Assembly (NCBI GenBank): GCA_963920765.1
Contig: OY987243.1
Coordinates: forward strand, 29,325,060-29,389,059
Reading direction: 5' to 3'
Length of the DNA stretch: 64,000 nt
From: Ulota crispa
Lineage: Eukaryota; Streptophyta; Bryopsida; Orthotrichales; Orthotrichaceae
Of this stretch, positions 21,301 through 34,126 are shown piece by piece. Position numbers and translations under genes: made by a program. Numbering within the stretch: the first letter of the stretch is position 1; each line of letters opens with the position of its first letter. A model generated the notes under the pieces. That model had not been told where the DNA came from, did no database searches, and was given only the letters and a program-made list of their open reading frames with translations.

Positions 21301-22405
21301 GAAGTTTTATATTATGTGATTTTTACAAATTTTTTTTTTGTTTGAATACTTAAATTTTTAGAGTCCTTTTATACTTATCATATATCTGATTTTTTTAACA
21401 ACCTTGCAAACTCAAAGGGCAATAGATTTTCAAATTTTCATATGATGGTTGGATCCACCCTTCAAAATATAACATTGCCTCATGCCAAGGATGGTAGTTC
21501 TAAGGGTCACTTTACACTAGTAGACAAGATTAAAAAAGACCAAGAACTTAACAAACATATTGTTGGAGAGTTATAAATTGGACTTGAGGGTTTTACTTTA
21601 TGATTTAAAGATTTAAGTATGCCATAATGAATTAGTGAAACAATTATATCATTTTCTTTTGGTAACCAAAAAAATCCATCTAGTTTCTTTGACCAAACTC
21701 CAATCTTGAACCATGGTGCAATTTATTAAGATACAATGTTCTTAAGACATTTATGTTAATCAACTATGTACCTACAAGAAAATAGTGTCCAAATCAACAT
21801 ATCCAAATTGACTAAATCGTCCAAATTGACAAAAAATTGACAAAAAATTGTCCATTTTGACATAAATATGTCCAAATCAAATAGTCCTAATTGACTAGAA
21901 ACGTCCAGATTGACGTAGCTCCTTATAGTATACTTCTTGTGTCTCCCCTCTTGTATTTCCTTCTTCTCAATCCTCTTCCCCTCTATTTATTTTTCCTCTT
22001 CCCTTCTTCCTTCTCTTCTATGCTTTTTTTTTGTACAAGCTCCAAGAACGCTACTCTTCTTTGGCTACCCTTGTTTGTTTCTTATGGCATTGTTTGAAGG
22101 TTGTACATTTCTTTTGCAATATCCACATTGGACTCACAATTAGTTTCAAGACATTCAAACTAAAAATTGGTACTACACCTATTAAAATTTTAACACCTTT
22201 TCAAATCTATGTTTTGGTATGCTCAATGTGGAGTTTTATCTTGACTTTTAGTGGAATGTGGTTCTAGGTGTGTAATCTCTACATTTATATAGGGTTCATA
22301 TCTTTTATACTCCAGAGTGTGCTGAAAATGGAGAAAAAACATACTATATATAGTGAAGCTACATACATGAACATTCATGCATTGTTTAGATGAAACTCAT
22401 CAAGA
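18400..22405. other. About 4 kb without a recognisable gene
   Basis: 18,400-20,400 has intermediate GC and may include the 3' UTR of the preceding gene, but frames are short and unstructured. 20,400-22,405 is AT-rich. At about 21,785-21,915 there is an array of GTCCAAATTGAC-like motifs, the reverse complement of the motif array at 6932-7065. No RNA gene was recognised. Confidence 0.5.
21785..21915. repeat. Cluster of GTCC-N-AATTGAC motifs
   Basis: The stretch carries several variants of TCCAAATTGAC / GTCCTAATTGAC at short irregular spacing. The same motif in the other orientation (GTCAATTNGGAC) is clustered at 6932-7065. It probably marks a remnant of the same element. Confidence 0.5.
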
Positions 22406-22706
22406 GGAAAATTTCATGGATACCACTAAAATTTGCCATATTTGCCATATTTTCATAGAGACCCATGCTTTTTCAGAAATTTCACAAATATCCTTGGACC
22501 AAAATTTTCAGGTGTTTGTTTTGTTGTGAATGCCAATACTTCCTTCCTTCCTTTGTGTGCACGCACAAAGGGAGAAGGAAGTGACATGCACAACAAAATC
22601 GAAAAGCATGAATTCTTTTGGTCCAAGGGTATTTGTGAAATTTTTGAAAAATCAGGTGTCTCTATGAAAATATGACAAACTTCAAGGGTATCCATGAAAT
22701 TTTTCC
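22406..22706. mobile_element. Foldback MITE of the GGGAAAATTTCATGGATACC family (copy 1)
   Basis: The left end GGAAAATTTCATGGATACC and right end GGTATCCATGAAATTTTTCC are inverted. Arms of about 100 bp contain ATTTCACAAATATCCTTGGACC and its complement. A GC-richer centre has CTTTGTGTGCACGCACAAAG. Two more copies lie at 26,238 and 26,812. No clear target duplication remains at this copy. Confidence 0.8.
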
Positions 22707-24016
22707 TATATTATATTTTTTTCATGTGGATCCAGCTATTACAACCAATGCTTTATGGGAAATGGGAGTTCATCTAGTAATACAATTTTTAGTAGCTAGC
22801 TTCTATTTGGTAGATGCAATATCATATTGTTTTGGCCAAAGAAAAAGGATTGCATACCATTTGCTTGTTTCATCCAAAAAAAATTCTAAGAAAATATAGT
22901 GAATAAAAAAAAGGATGTGGTTGATTCATCACTTGCAACAAATTTAAAATGTACAATGATTACACAAAAGTGATGACAAAATCCAACATTTATGAACAAA
23001 ATAATTCACTAAAATTGTAATTTAGCATACAAGTATTATTTGCATTCAATTCATGGATATTAGTCAAATTCAAAGTTGACTATTGTGGCCTTGTGCCGTT
23101 GGCTCAATTTTCATCCTAATTTAATCAGGTTAAAAAAAAAATTGTTTTAGTAGTAAAAGTAAAAAGTGAAAGTAATTTCAAATGCCACAAAACCTAGCTT
23201 GTGCACCCCTCCTTGGCAAGAGCTTTTTGACAATACCAAGAATGCCACCAAAACAAAAGCAAAAGTAATTTTCAAAATTTTAAATCCATAAAATACTTCA
23301 AAATTTAGTAACTTTCCCATGGTAAGCCCAAATGCCACAAAACCATGCTCGTGCACCCCTCCTTGCCGAGAGCTTTCCAACAGTACCAAGCACGCAACGG
23401 GGGACACACGGTCTGGGAGATCTCAATGTGACAAACAAACAAACAAACAACTTCATTTAAGGTATTGATTGCAAGTTCACAAACATTAGTTAAATTTGAA
23501 AAGTTAATCATTTCTAAAGCATTCTTGAGAATAACAATTATTATAAAATTCCCCAAAAAAATGATCAACTTGATTTTTGTGCCTTTAACCCCTAAAGGTC
23601 CATTTTCCCTACAAGGAACAATATGGAGACTAGGTAAGGTAGGAGCACCCAGAAGCGTGAGTTTAAGGGTTTTGAACATGATGATTACTAATAAACATCT
23701 AGCAAATTATAGAATCCTATTAGCAACAGAAAAACAATGAGTTTGCACTTTTGAATGTGTTATTTGGATACTATGAGACTAAGTTGTGAATTTTAAAAAG
23801 CAAACTGCCATTGCACCCATAACCAACACTAAGGTTTCATGTTCACATGTTGTATATCTTTGTCATTACATCTATTTACTTCCACATATTTTCCAAGATT
23901 TCAAAGGTGATGGTTATGGGGACCCTCACAAGGACGGGTGTTCCTACCTTAGGCTTATTCTATTGAGAATTTTGATCAATATATCATCTTTCTTTTTGCA
24001 CTACATTGAAAAAAGA
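22707..24016. other. Intergenic DNA with a short direct repeat and one TTAA element end
   Basis: An 80-bp motif (CAAATGCCACAAAACC...GTGCACCCCTCCTTG) occurs at about 23,177 and again at about 23,329. TTAA at 23,585-23,588 followed by CCCCTAAAGGTCCATTTTCC is a left end of the TTAA family whose right end I could not find. There is a (CAAA)n run at about 23,431-23,451. No gene is supported. Confidence 0.5.
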
Positions 24017-24120
24017 CAAAAAAAGAAAATCATCGTATATTACAATCACTTTCTAGTTGTTGTACAAAAAAAGAAAATCATAGTATGTTACAATCACTTT
24101 CTAGTTGTTGTACAAAAAAA
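24017..24120. repeat. 48-bp tandem repeat, about 2.2 copies
   Basis: Units starting CAAAAAAAGAAAATCATCG (24,017) and the same with one change (24,065) are nearly identical, with a third start at 24,113. Confidence 0.85.
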
Positions 24121-24766
24121 ATGTATTCAATATAGGGTTTAGTCCCTCAAAATGTTAGAATACCTAAATAAGCAAATATGTATTTATGGTGGATTCAAGC
24201 ATTATTGGAGGATGTGAGTTTTTATTTGCAACGATGTAAATCTGAAAGCCTGGTTCTTACTTACGGGGTTTAGGCTTTACCAATTATGAGATCCAAAACC
24301 TAATCATCAGCGCAAAGTTAATTAAGCCTTCTTCGAGAATCCCGCCAAAGTTCTTAAGCTTCCTTCGAGAATCTTTTTAGAGATCCCTTTCTTTATTACA
24401 GAAATCAATTGTTCGCAAATCTTAATCCTCCTTTTTGTATGCAAGAAAATTCTATGATAGAGAATGTTAATCTGTTGTTGTAAAAGGTATCAGTCTTTAG
24501 TCTCCAATTAGTTTCGAAATCTCTCTGCTATATTCATCACTTACTGCGAAAAGCCAGTCTTACGGAATTGCAGATTTTACGTGCAGAAAGCGAGAATATT
24601 TCCTGTGCGCGAAGATAGTTTTTTTTATATAAAAGGGATGGCAACAGGGAAGCGAGATCACCGAGTCAGTAACCGACATGGAGGTGTAAAGATCGACTCA
24701 ATGACAGCCGTGGCACGGTAGTACCAATGCCTATCCACTTGCACCTGCCATTATTTGCAAATAAAA
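24121..24766. other. Intergenic DNA, nothing recognised
   Basis: No gene or repeat that I can support. GC content rises towards the pectin acetylesterase leader. Confidence 0.4.
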
Positions 24767-24867
24767 GATCACCCAAGTTCTTGTTTTGCAAATGAGTGAG
24801 AGATCACTTAAAAGTTCTTGTTTTGCAAATGAGAGAGATCACTTAAAAGTTCTTGTTTTGCTAAGGA
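24767..24867. repeat. 35-bp tandem repeat, three copies
   Basis: Units starting GATCAC at 24,767, 24,802 and 24,837 each contain AAGTTCTTGTTTTGC. They lie about 1 kb before the pectin acetylesterase start codon, in its probable promoter or leader. Confidence 0.85.
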
Positions 24868-25140
24868 AGAAGATTAGTTCTTGCAATGTAGCTGCAGCGA
24901 TGATGAGATCCGTCACTTTGGTGACTCCGTTTTCCAGCTGATATGATTTCTTGGTGAGGACTGACAATGGATCGTGTTGTTTTAGGGCGACATCTTGCCT
25001 GTCCTCGCAAGCTCATTATTACGAATCTTCATGACTCCGCTTGCAATGGCCTTGTAAGGACGCTTTCACAGCTTTCTTCTGTTTCAATCTGCACTCTTCT
25101 GACGTGCTGTTAACTTATATGCCCTTCGCCTCTTATCAGC

Positions 25141-25799
25141 ATGTTCTTTTTTTCGCTCCTATTGATTTAACTCATTTATATCTGTCTTCCTCTGTTTTTT
25201 CTGTGTCGGAATTGGTTTCATTTTGCAGTTTTTCTGGAGTTTGTTGAGATCTTCTTGTTTAGGCCATCTCTACCAATATCTTCTTGCCTCTGCAAACATG
25301 CTTCGTGGAGAGACATTGTTTTTAGCAGCATTGGCTTTTTAGCATTACTCTTTTGGTGGCATTGGAAGCAGGAGTGTTTTTTTGTGCCTTAGTTACTAGG
25401 AGGATGTTCCCTTTTCGCTCCTTTTGATTGAACTTGCTTGTATCTTTCTTCTTCTGTTTTTTTGATTGTCAAAATTGTTAGTTTTTTGCGGTTCTTACGA
25501 TGTTTTTGAGATCATCCTGTTTAGACCATTTCTGCCAACATCTTCCTGTTTCTTCAAGTGTGCCTCGTAGGAAGGCATTGTTTGATTAGTGTTTATCTTT
25601 TTTTTAGCAAAACTAGAGCCTTTTTTGAAGCAGGAGTTGTTTATTTTGGTGCCTTAGTTATTAGGGGATCTTTCTGTCTCTCCGAGTATGCCTCGTAGGA
25701 AGGCATTGTTTGATTAGTGTTTTTTTTTTTTTTTTCAGCAGCATTAGAGCTTTTTTTGAAGCAGGAGTTGTTTGTTTTGGTGTTTTAGTTGTTAGGAGG
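25141..25799. repeat. Tandem repeats (263 bp, plus a short third copy) in the pectin acetylesterase leader
   Basis: A unit starting ATGTTC at 25,141 repeats from 25,404 with about 75-80% identity. A shorter third copy from about 25,667 repeats GCCTCGTAGGAAGGCATTG and GAAGCAGGAGTTGTTT. The third copy ends exactly at the pectin acetylesterase ATG: TTGTTAGGAGGATG at the start codon matches TTACTAGGAGGATG at 25,404. The leader and possibly the start codon therefore derive from the repeat. Confidence 0.75.
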
Positions 25800-28700
25800 A
25801 TGTGGAAGTGCAACCGAAAGGGTGCTAACATGGGGACCAGCCCTATTCTGTCGCCCAGGAGGGCTCTGAATGGGAGTGTGATGGCGTTTGTCACGCTGCT
25901 GCTATTTGCCACCATTGCCACCTTAGTATGGAACTACGAGGGAGTGCAGAGGCTTGTGAAACTGGTGCCCACGGATGGATTCCCCAGTGGAATGAAACAT
26001 CCTACCAATTTGATTATTACTCCAAAAACATCTTCAGTGCAAAATGTGACATCAATAACAGGTTCAAGGTCTGAAGCCGATGCGGCCATCCCTCTGGAGG
26101 TTCAACCACTGCAGCCTTTAGTGGTGGATTTGACCATTTTGAAAGGGGCGGTGGCCAAGGGTGCAGGTAATTGCTAAAATATTTTGCAGGGTATGTAGTG
26201 CTTGCTTGATAAAGGTTATAACACCATATTAGGTAAAGGGAAAATTTCATGGATACCCCTGAAGTTTGCAATAATTTCATAGATACCCTTGCTTTCTCAG
26301 AAATTTCACAAATACCCTTGGACCAAAATTTTCAAGCTTTTTTTTGTTGTGCATGTCACTTCCCTTCTCACTTTGTGTGCACAAATTTTGGTCCAAGGGT
26401 ATTTGTGAAATTTCTGAAAAATCAAGGGTATCTATGAAATTATTGCAAACTTCAGGGGTATCCATGAAATTTTTCCTTAGGTAAATTGGGAAAAACAAAG
26501 GGACCATTTTGTACTCCATCTTAATCTTACATACAGTAAATGTAGGCATAACTGTAGCTCAAAGTTGTAATTATTTGAAAGTCTTGTAGGCAACCATTGA
26601 GATTTCAATACTGTACAAGAAGTTGCACGCTTGTTTTTTTGTAACATGCTAAATTTTACATAATGACAGAAATAGTGAAAGTCCCAGAATGTACCGTTTT
26701 TCCCAATTTACCTAATATGGTGTTTTATAGAGATTTGACGCTCTCAGGAGGGAGCCATGAATTGACCTTATTTTGCATTGAGCACAGTTCCTAACTTAGT
26801 AGGGAAAATTTAATGGGTACTCCTGAAGTTTGCAATATTTTCATAGATACCCCTGCTTTTTTCAGAAATTTCACAAATACCCTTGGACCAAAAAAATTTA
26901 GGCATGTATTTGTTGTGCTCGTACTTTCTTCATGACCAATGTCGAAACAATGAATGTAATGAAACAAATAAGAAGTAGCTTGCGCAGAAAAGATGAAGGA
27001 AAGTGACATGCTCAACAAAACAAACACCTGAAAATTTTTGGTCCAAGGATATTTGTGAAATTTCTGAAAAGCAAGGGTATCTATGAAAATGTTGCAAACT
27101 TGAGGGGTATTCATGAAATTTTCCCTTCTTAGTATTAGGTTGATTCCAATGTTTTTGATACTTGAAAGCAGCTGAAACGGGATTACAATGCACCTAATTA
27201 TGTGGTACTTGGATACTATACGCAAAGGCTTTGAAGTTGTTATTTGCTGATGACCTAAAACCAACACAACATTTGATGTTTAGGTGTTATACATTCTCTT
27301 ATTCAATATGCTCCCATCGTCCAAGATTTTAGGTTGTTAGAATTGGGACACTGTAGGAATTGATTTTCCTAAATTTTGAGAAGATTTGGAAAAACTTGGA
27401 ATCTCGAGTTGCCAATAAGGCTGCCCAAGATAAAGTTTAAAAATGAGGCATATTGTGTCGACCAGCACATAGTGTCGAGTGTCATAAAGATTCACTCCCT
27501 TTTTTTAAGTAGATTATCTGGTCTTGTAGGAGGTCAATGTTGAATGCATGAACTACGATAGTATGAATATAGAGAACGAAGTTCTAGATAGGCTATTTGA
27601 TTGTCAAATATCTTTTAATGGATTACAGAACATGAAAGTGAACGTTAGTTGGATGAAATATGAGTTTTAAGTCATCTTTCTAATTCTAGTTTTTTACTGT
27701 TTACCCAACATTGTTTTTATGGCTTTCCTCAAGAAAATTGTTTGCATGGCCCTTCCCTATGTGCGCAGTATGCTTGGATGGCTCTCCACCGGGCTACCAT
27801 CTACACAAAGGGAACGGGGTGAACGCCAGGAATTGGGTTGTGTTTTTGGAGGTCAGCTCACAAACGTGGTTGTGCCTGACCTAATTTTCATGCTCAAAGC
27901 CAAGCTTGGATGTTCGTGAAGTTATGAGATTATTTTAAGCCGAAATGGTTCTCTCGAGCGTTCGATTGATATGGGAACATGATCTATTAATGCGCCACTT
28001 AACTCCCAGCTGAACCGACTCTGTGTATTGAAGCATGCCGAGTAGGTTCAGCTAGATGTAATTAACAGGCCAAAGGTTGCAGAAGTAATCTGAATGTTGG
28101 AGATAATCTCTATGGTTGTACCTATGACTGCAGATCAATTCAGAGTGTGGTTTATATCCGATAACCTCAATGATCAATTTATTAGCCCATGCTTCTTCTT
28201 AACATGATGACGGATAAAGTTGTTTGCTTTTCATGACTAGCAGAAAACCTGATTATTTTAACGACTGGTTTTCTTTTTTGTTCACATTGCTAGTTCCTTT
28301 CTTGTAGGAAGGAGCATGGTGTGAAAGTGAAGCAGCATGCCAATTTCGAGCTCGTGCTCACTTGGGATCGTCCAAGTGGATGAATGATCGGACATTTGAA
28401 GGCATTCTAAGCAACTCAAAGAAGGTCAATCCAGGTTTGCACCTTTGCTCATTAGACATATTATAGGAGCTTTTCAACCTGACTGGGAGATTACTAAATA
28501 AGTTATTGAGTATGCGTGAACCTTTCTTTTTGGCATTCAAATTTTTGAAGATATTTGATTCTTAGGGACCAAAATACATGGTTTTTAATGATCGGAGTGA
28601 TTGATCATAATGTGAAAAGTATAATTCAGATCGGGCCAAATTTTATATCACCAGGATCGGCGAAGAACATTATATGTGTCGGTGAAAAAAAAAAAATCGA

Positions 28701-31700
28701 ACGAAAGAAGTATCTTTTGAGCATTTGAAGGCGAGCAACCCATTCAAATGTTCTAAAAACCTGGGCCTCGATTTGGGTCTTTTGGTCCTTTAGGGGATTT
28801 AACTAGAAGAGCTCCCAGGTGCACATTTTCCGGCTAGATATGGATAGAAGACAATGGAGATATGTTCTCTGCAAACTTCCATGGGCACCACATTGACGTG
28901 GTTTCAAGCAGTTGATGAATGAGAGTATGTTTAGGTAGAGTAGATACTGTTGGTTGAATGTTTTCTGGGGATGTGCTTCAGATTTTTACAACTGGAATCG
29001 TGTATTCGTGAGGTACTGCGATGGTGCTTCTTTTAGTGGCAACTTGAGCTTGCCCACAAAAAACAAGGTTAGCGAGACAATAGCATTTACTGCTACCTAT
29101 TCTTCTCGCTTGTGCTTTTTCTTACATCTTCTCATCACCAACTCACCAACTTTGAGTATAAAACTCACCTCACAATACCTGCGGCTATTCACTTTATTTT
29201 TTTCTCTTCACTATTTCTTTTTTTGGTATTTTGTCTTGCTGATGCTTGACGATCAGCCACGTTACAACCGGTAGGGTTTAATTTGGCTAGGTTTTTTTGG
29301 AGGGGGGTTTCTGCTAGTTTCTTCTTGTAGAGGCAATAACGACTGTCCAAATTCCAACTGAATCGGTTGTATCGTTCACAGGGTAAGGCTCTTCGATACA
29401 GAGGCGAAAGCATCTGGAACGTTGTGATTGATGACCTCATTAACAACAAAGGCATGAAGAATGCCGACAAGGTACATTCTTAATCTACGCATTCGTAAAA
29501 GCAGATATCAGCTGCAAAATGTTTCTGCTGTCGTTCAGTCTTAGTGTCGCTTCAGCAGCTCCTCTAAAATTAGAATGGACATGGTTGATGCATTCATTTT
29601 CCATTATCTAATCGTTCTACATTGGAATCATCTGTCAGTGTTGTTATGTGCAAATATTGGACATGTCTAATGCTCTTCTAGGGCATCTTTGTAGGCTCTA
29701 CTTGGTGGCTGCTCAGCGGGCGGTTTATCCTCCATTCTACATTGTGACAAATTTAAGGCAGCTTTGCCAAGGGCCAACGTTGTAAAATGCATGAGTGATG
29801 CAGGTTTCTTTGTTCACATGTATATTCCTACTTACCATATGTTCATATCCAAGATAACTTAAGATGATACCTTTTTTTTTGAGTGGTGCTACCTTTTCAC
29901 TTTTAATCTTTATAGAAGCATACTTTCGTCATGTTTTGAGCACTTGCTGATGTGTAATCAAGAAGCGACATAATGTTGTTGTTGAATTTGTGAATGCTAC
30001 CACTCTTGTCTAACTGGCTCATTCGTGTACCTATCAGGAAAACCTACAAGGGCGAGAACAAGATACAAACATACTTTAAGAATGTTGTTGATTTGCAGGT
30101 AATTCTAATTTCTATAGCTCCGGGTTTTCCGAGATCTTATCTCGTCCCTAACATTTATTGGACATTGTTGCACACAACATTGAGGTGGTGACATTACGAA
30201 TGGTAGACTGGTGGAGATATATGCCTGATGAATATGAGATGATTGTTGTTGGTTGGCAGAATGCTAGTGGTACTCTGCCAAAATACTGCACCGAGAAACG
30301 GAACCCAACTGAGGTAGTAAAACGATCGCATTTCTTTGATTTTAGAGGAAAAACTTTGGGGCCATGGATAAATTGCAACCCTTTTTATTTGATATGGTTG
30401 TTCAAGCAAAGATTTCAATACCTTTTTCCAACATTGCTGTCTTGTTCATGAGGAACATTTGTGCATAATGGTGTGACAGTGTTTCTTTCCTCAATATTTA
30501 TTATCGCAAATGAAAACCCCGCTTTTTGTCGTCAACGGAGCTTACGATTGGTGGCAGGTACACATTTTTGCTCCAGAATTCTTCTTGTCTCCAGTTTCCT
30601 GTTTAACGTCCTTTGTATTTTACTCTCTGAAGTGACGTGCACATTTAGAGTCTTGCATTCAAGGCTAATGTGAAAGTCATTTTGGGAGCTATGTTAGGGT
30701 CATGGTTTCCATCTCGTACTAAAATGATGAGATTATGCTTATTTGTGTCTCGACTTGTTGGTCAGATGGACAACATTGTTGCACCAGATCCACTAGGCGA
30801 ATGGGACCACTGCAAAAATGATGCCACCAGATGCACTGAAGCACAACTTAACATCATACAAGGTTCTTTCATGCATTGGTCTTCAATGAAGCTTTTTGAA
30901 TGCTTCTCAGTTCAAACATCTGGCGTGATCTTGTGTCGTAGTATCAAAAATGATGAGAGATAGGTTGAATGACCTTTAGTTTGTGGAACTTTTTTGGCAG
31001 GTTATAGGAAAGAGTTGCTGGACGCTTTGAAGCCTATACAGATGAGCAAGAAGCATGGGATGTTTGTGGATGGTTGCTTTCACCATTGTCAGACCTCATA
31101 TGATTCGTTTTGGAGTGGCCAGCATGCTCCTCATGTAAATGGAAAGGTACGGCTACTCCTCTTCAAAAAACAATCATGTCAAGACCACCACGATAACTAA
31201 TCTCGTTATGCCTGTGCTAGTTAACGTTATTTATGTTGTTTGCCTCTTCAAAGGTCTGAGGGTAGAGGATGTTACTTTTTTGTCACTTGAAACATATTTA
31301 GAAGTGTGACTTTTGGGATATCAATATAGATGGATGATTTTGGATACAGTAGTGATGTCTGTTAAGATCAAATTTTGATCACTAAATATATACTTTTTGT
31401 GCAATTTCATAGTGGGAGGTTGTAGAACACTATAAGTGACAAGACAACCCCATTTCTTTCAAGGCCAGTGGTTATAGATTTCTAGCCGAGCCACGCTTAC
31501 ACCACTTGCTACTTGAAAGCTAACCAAGTATAGGAATTTGATGAAACACCGTTAGTAACAAGGGACATTTTAGGAAACTGGATCAGATTCCAACAGTTTT
31601 TGTATCCTCTACCGTTAAGAATGTCATTTATCTTGTTTAGCTTCATCAAGGCCTGACCGGATCACCTTTTTTGGTTATACAGACAGCATCGCAAGCTTTG

Positions 31701-31844
31701 GGAGATTGGTACTTCGAGCGTGATGCAAAGATGAATTCAGTCATTGACTGTGCCTACCCTTGCAACCCAACTTGTCCTCCCAAAACCAGTGGGGTCCTGA
31801 GCGTTGGAAGGCCAAGCTTCCGAAATTGGAGTAAGCGCGGGTGA
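25800..31844 (+). CDS. Pectin acetylesterase (PAE/Notum family, CE13), 12 exons
   Basis: Exons: 25800-26166, 27769-27851, 28308-28434, 28982-29067, 29382-29471, 29695-29819, 30038-30098, 30260-30313, 30480-30557, 30766-30862, 31001-31146, 31683-31844. All join in frame with GT/AG sites and give 491 aa. The enzyme removes acetyl esters from pectin in the cell wall. Residues about 26-44 ([19 protein letters not shown]) form a signal anchor, followed by a stem to about 120, then [16 protein letters not shown] where the family domain begins. Family motifs follow: [20 protein letters not shown], the nucleophile GCSAGG (Ser258), [10 protein letters not shown] (Asp354) and FHHCQ (His418), which complete the Ser-Asp-His triad. 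The C-terminus has the conserved Cys cluster [10 protein letters not shown]. The family-typical LEGGGWC reads LEEGAWC at the exon 2/3 junction, a mild departure. The exon 6 donor at 29,819 was chosen because it keeps DAGFFVHM and frame. Intron 1 carries nested MITEs. It probably works in the Golgi or apoplast. Confidence 0.93.
26220..26724. mobile_element. AACACC-family MITE in pectin acetylesterase intron 1, split by another MITE
   Basis: The left end AACACCATATTAGGTAAA and right end AATTTACCTAATATGGTGTT are inverted repeats that continue to about 29 bp (through TTGGGAAAAAC) once the nested insertion 26,238-26,476 is ignored. TTAT occurs on both outer sides, suggesting a 4-bp target duplication. 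Related copies lie at 34,127-34,383 and 6784-7075. Confidence 0.75.
26238..26476. mobile_element. Foldback MITE (copy 2) with perfect 9-bp target duplication, nested
   Basis: GGGAAAATTTCATGGATACC on the left and GGTATCCATGAAATTTTTCC on the right are inverted arms of about 95 bp. TTAGGTAAA is present on both sides (26,229-26,237 and 26,477-26,485), a 9-bp duplication made from the host element's own end. Nine-bp duplications with long inverted repeats suggest Mutator-like (MULE) mobilisation. Confidence 0.85.
26812..27125. mobile_element. Foldback MITE (copy 3) in pectin acetylesterase intron 1
   Basis: GGGAAAATTTAATGGGTACTCC at left and GGGGTATTCATGAAATTTTCCC at right are inverted. The flanks AACTTAGTA and TTCTTAGTA agree at 7 of 9 bases, consistent with an older 9-bp duplication. 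The centre differs from copies 1 and 2. Confidence 0.8.
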
Positions 31845-34126
31845 CGCTAATGTTTTTTGCTAATAATGTAATGACCGTCAGGGTTTTATTCTTGTTTATA
31901 TCATTGACTGATGTTGGTGTACACATTTATTCTTTGCTAACACTGTAATGATTCTCTTTTTAACCACTTGATTTGCATGGGAGAAGAAAATAAGTTGTCT
32001 CCTCTTTACAAGTACCAGTGTTATCTGACCTCACGTTTCAATCAACGCAGAGGTCGTTAAAGCAGTTACCCTTTGTACATATATTTGCTTTTTTGGGGAG
32101 GAAGTCCATTAGTTGTGGCCTCGTAACATTCTTTAGTAGTTGTGAGAACTCACTCTTCACATGCATGGTGCTTAATGAGTGGCTTTTACTGTCTTCTTGT
32201 AGCTTTAGGTACCTCCCACCAGAGAGGAAAAGTGTGCACAAGTTAGAATGAGGTGATATTGTGCACAAATTTGAATCTAGATATTTTCTTCATGAGTGTC
32301 GAACTAGCTATTCAATAAGGTTACAGTTTGCTGGGAAGAATGTTCTCAGGGTTCACGAGCTTTGTCATCTCTTGGTGGTTATCATTTATGTACAAGCACT
32401 ATTTGAGAGTGTGTAGTACAGTAGGAAAAATCTCCAGGTGGAGGGGTAGGGGGAGAAGGGTACCCTTCTAATTGAGTGTTATCTTTTATCTCTGGAAGTA
32501 CTGTCATGTGCTGAGTCATGTGCTCAATTTACTCAAGCTGAAATTGGGGCACAAGAAGTGGCTATGGTGATGAAGTCACCGTACTCATGACGCGTCGGTA
32601 CACATTTTTTGTGTCAGTGTTGTTTCATAATATTCTTAAGCTAAAGCTTTCATTCGAGTGGATCCGTGATTTTTTTTCTGTGTTCTTTCAAAATTTACAA
32701 ACCTGGTACAGCCTATTATGGCTATCTTTGATAAAAGATCTGCACTCTTTGATAACTTTACAGCAACTTTTAAGATTTGGAACATTTTGATTTGGTTTGA
32801 CATTTTGTTGGGGGTAGCAGTCTAGCAGATGGATTAATTGCTCCTTTAATGAAGCGATCCAAGAATTTTGTCATCTAGTCGTTTGGCTAAAGTTCCTGTT
32901 TTTTTTTATTGTGTCTTGATTCTTGGAAGCGATCTGTTCGTGAGTGAGCTACTTATGATAAGAGGATTTTAGAAAGATATTAGAACACGACTAAGTTTGG
33001 CCAGCCTTTCAAGGGCGAATTCGGGATGGGATACTGAACGTTGTCTGATAAAATGAGTAGAAGGTTTGATTTTTCTGGACCTATTGTTAAACGAACAATG
33101 CACTGGAGAACTCCAGGCTAGTTTTCTTTTCAAAGTATGGTTATGATATTGCTGGGTGTTGAAGAATGAAATTAACAAGTAATTAAAGGCACCGGTTGAA
33201 TTATGATAAATGGGTTAGAAAAGCCCTTTTTGAACTAATTGAAAACATCTTATCCAGGTTGAGTAAACCGGAGCTGGGGAAAGAATTGCAGAATGTCAAT
33301 CTACCTCCATTCACTCAGGTACTAGTAAAATGTGTAGCGTATGTCAATCTCCATTTTCTGAGACCGTCTAGTGACATTTGACACTTAGTCAAAAACTTGT
33401 ACAGCACAAGAAGAATTAGAAAGAAGATTTTTTACTCTGAATAGTTTGTTGACTTACCATTAGTTGTTGATATTTTAAATTGCAGGATCCTCTCTTGCTA
33501 GAACTTGGCTCATGATTGGTTTTTATTTGTTAGATTATTATCTTGAACAAAGTTGAAGGATCTTAGCATACTCAAGAAAATTGTAGAATTAATAACAAAT
33601 GTGGAGCATTGGTTGCTTATGATGAGATGGTCCAAAGGTGGTATCTTGAGCTTGTGTTACTTCCAAAAAAGGAAAGGGTATATGTTCAAAATTGGGAGGA
33701 GAATTTCACACTAAATGTAAACAAAGGTGAGAAATTGTATAAAGAACCCCATCCATTGTTTAAATCAAATTAATGTAACTTTTTTGTATCATACTAAGAC
33801 AGTAGCAAGTAGGAACAAGAGTCATCTTGCCACAAGTAATAAGATAGAGAAGCTTCAAGTGCTAAACTATAATACATAAGAAACTTTATACAATGACCAC
33901 ATGGAGCTAAGTATACTTATAAGGAGACGTCCTTTTTTGTTGTTGCAATCAATTATCCTTTGCCTAGAGATGAGCAACCTCAAGCTGATCATACTATATG
34001 TAAATACACTTAATAAAATTTCTGATATTGATAAATAGCATGTAACTTTTAAAATTATGAATTTAAAAGCACATTCCACCTTCACACTAGGTTTCTTAAG
34101 TTTTGTAGAAGCCTCTCTTGGACACT
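31845..34126. other. Pectin acetylesterase 3' region and intergenic DNA, nothing further recognised
   Basis: The first few hundred bases are probably 3' UTR. Frames beyond are short, and none has a motif I can name. Confidence 0.5.
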
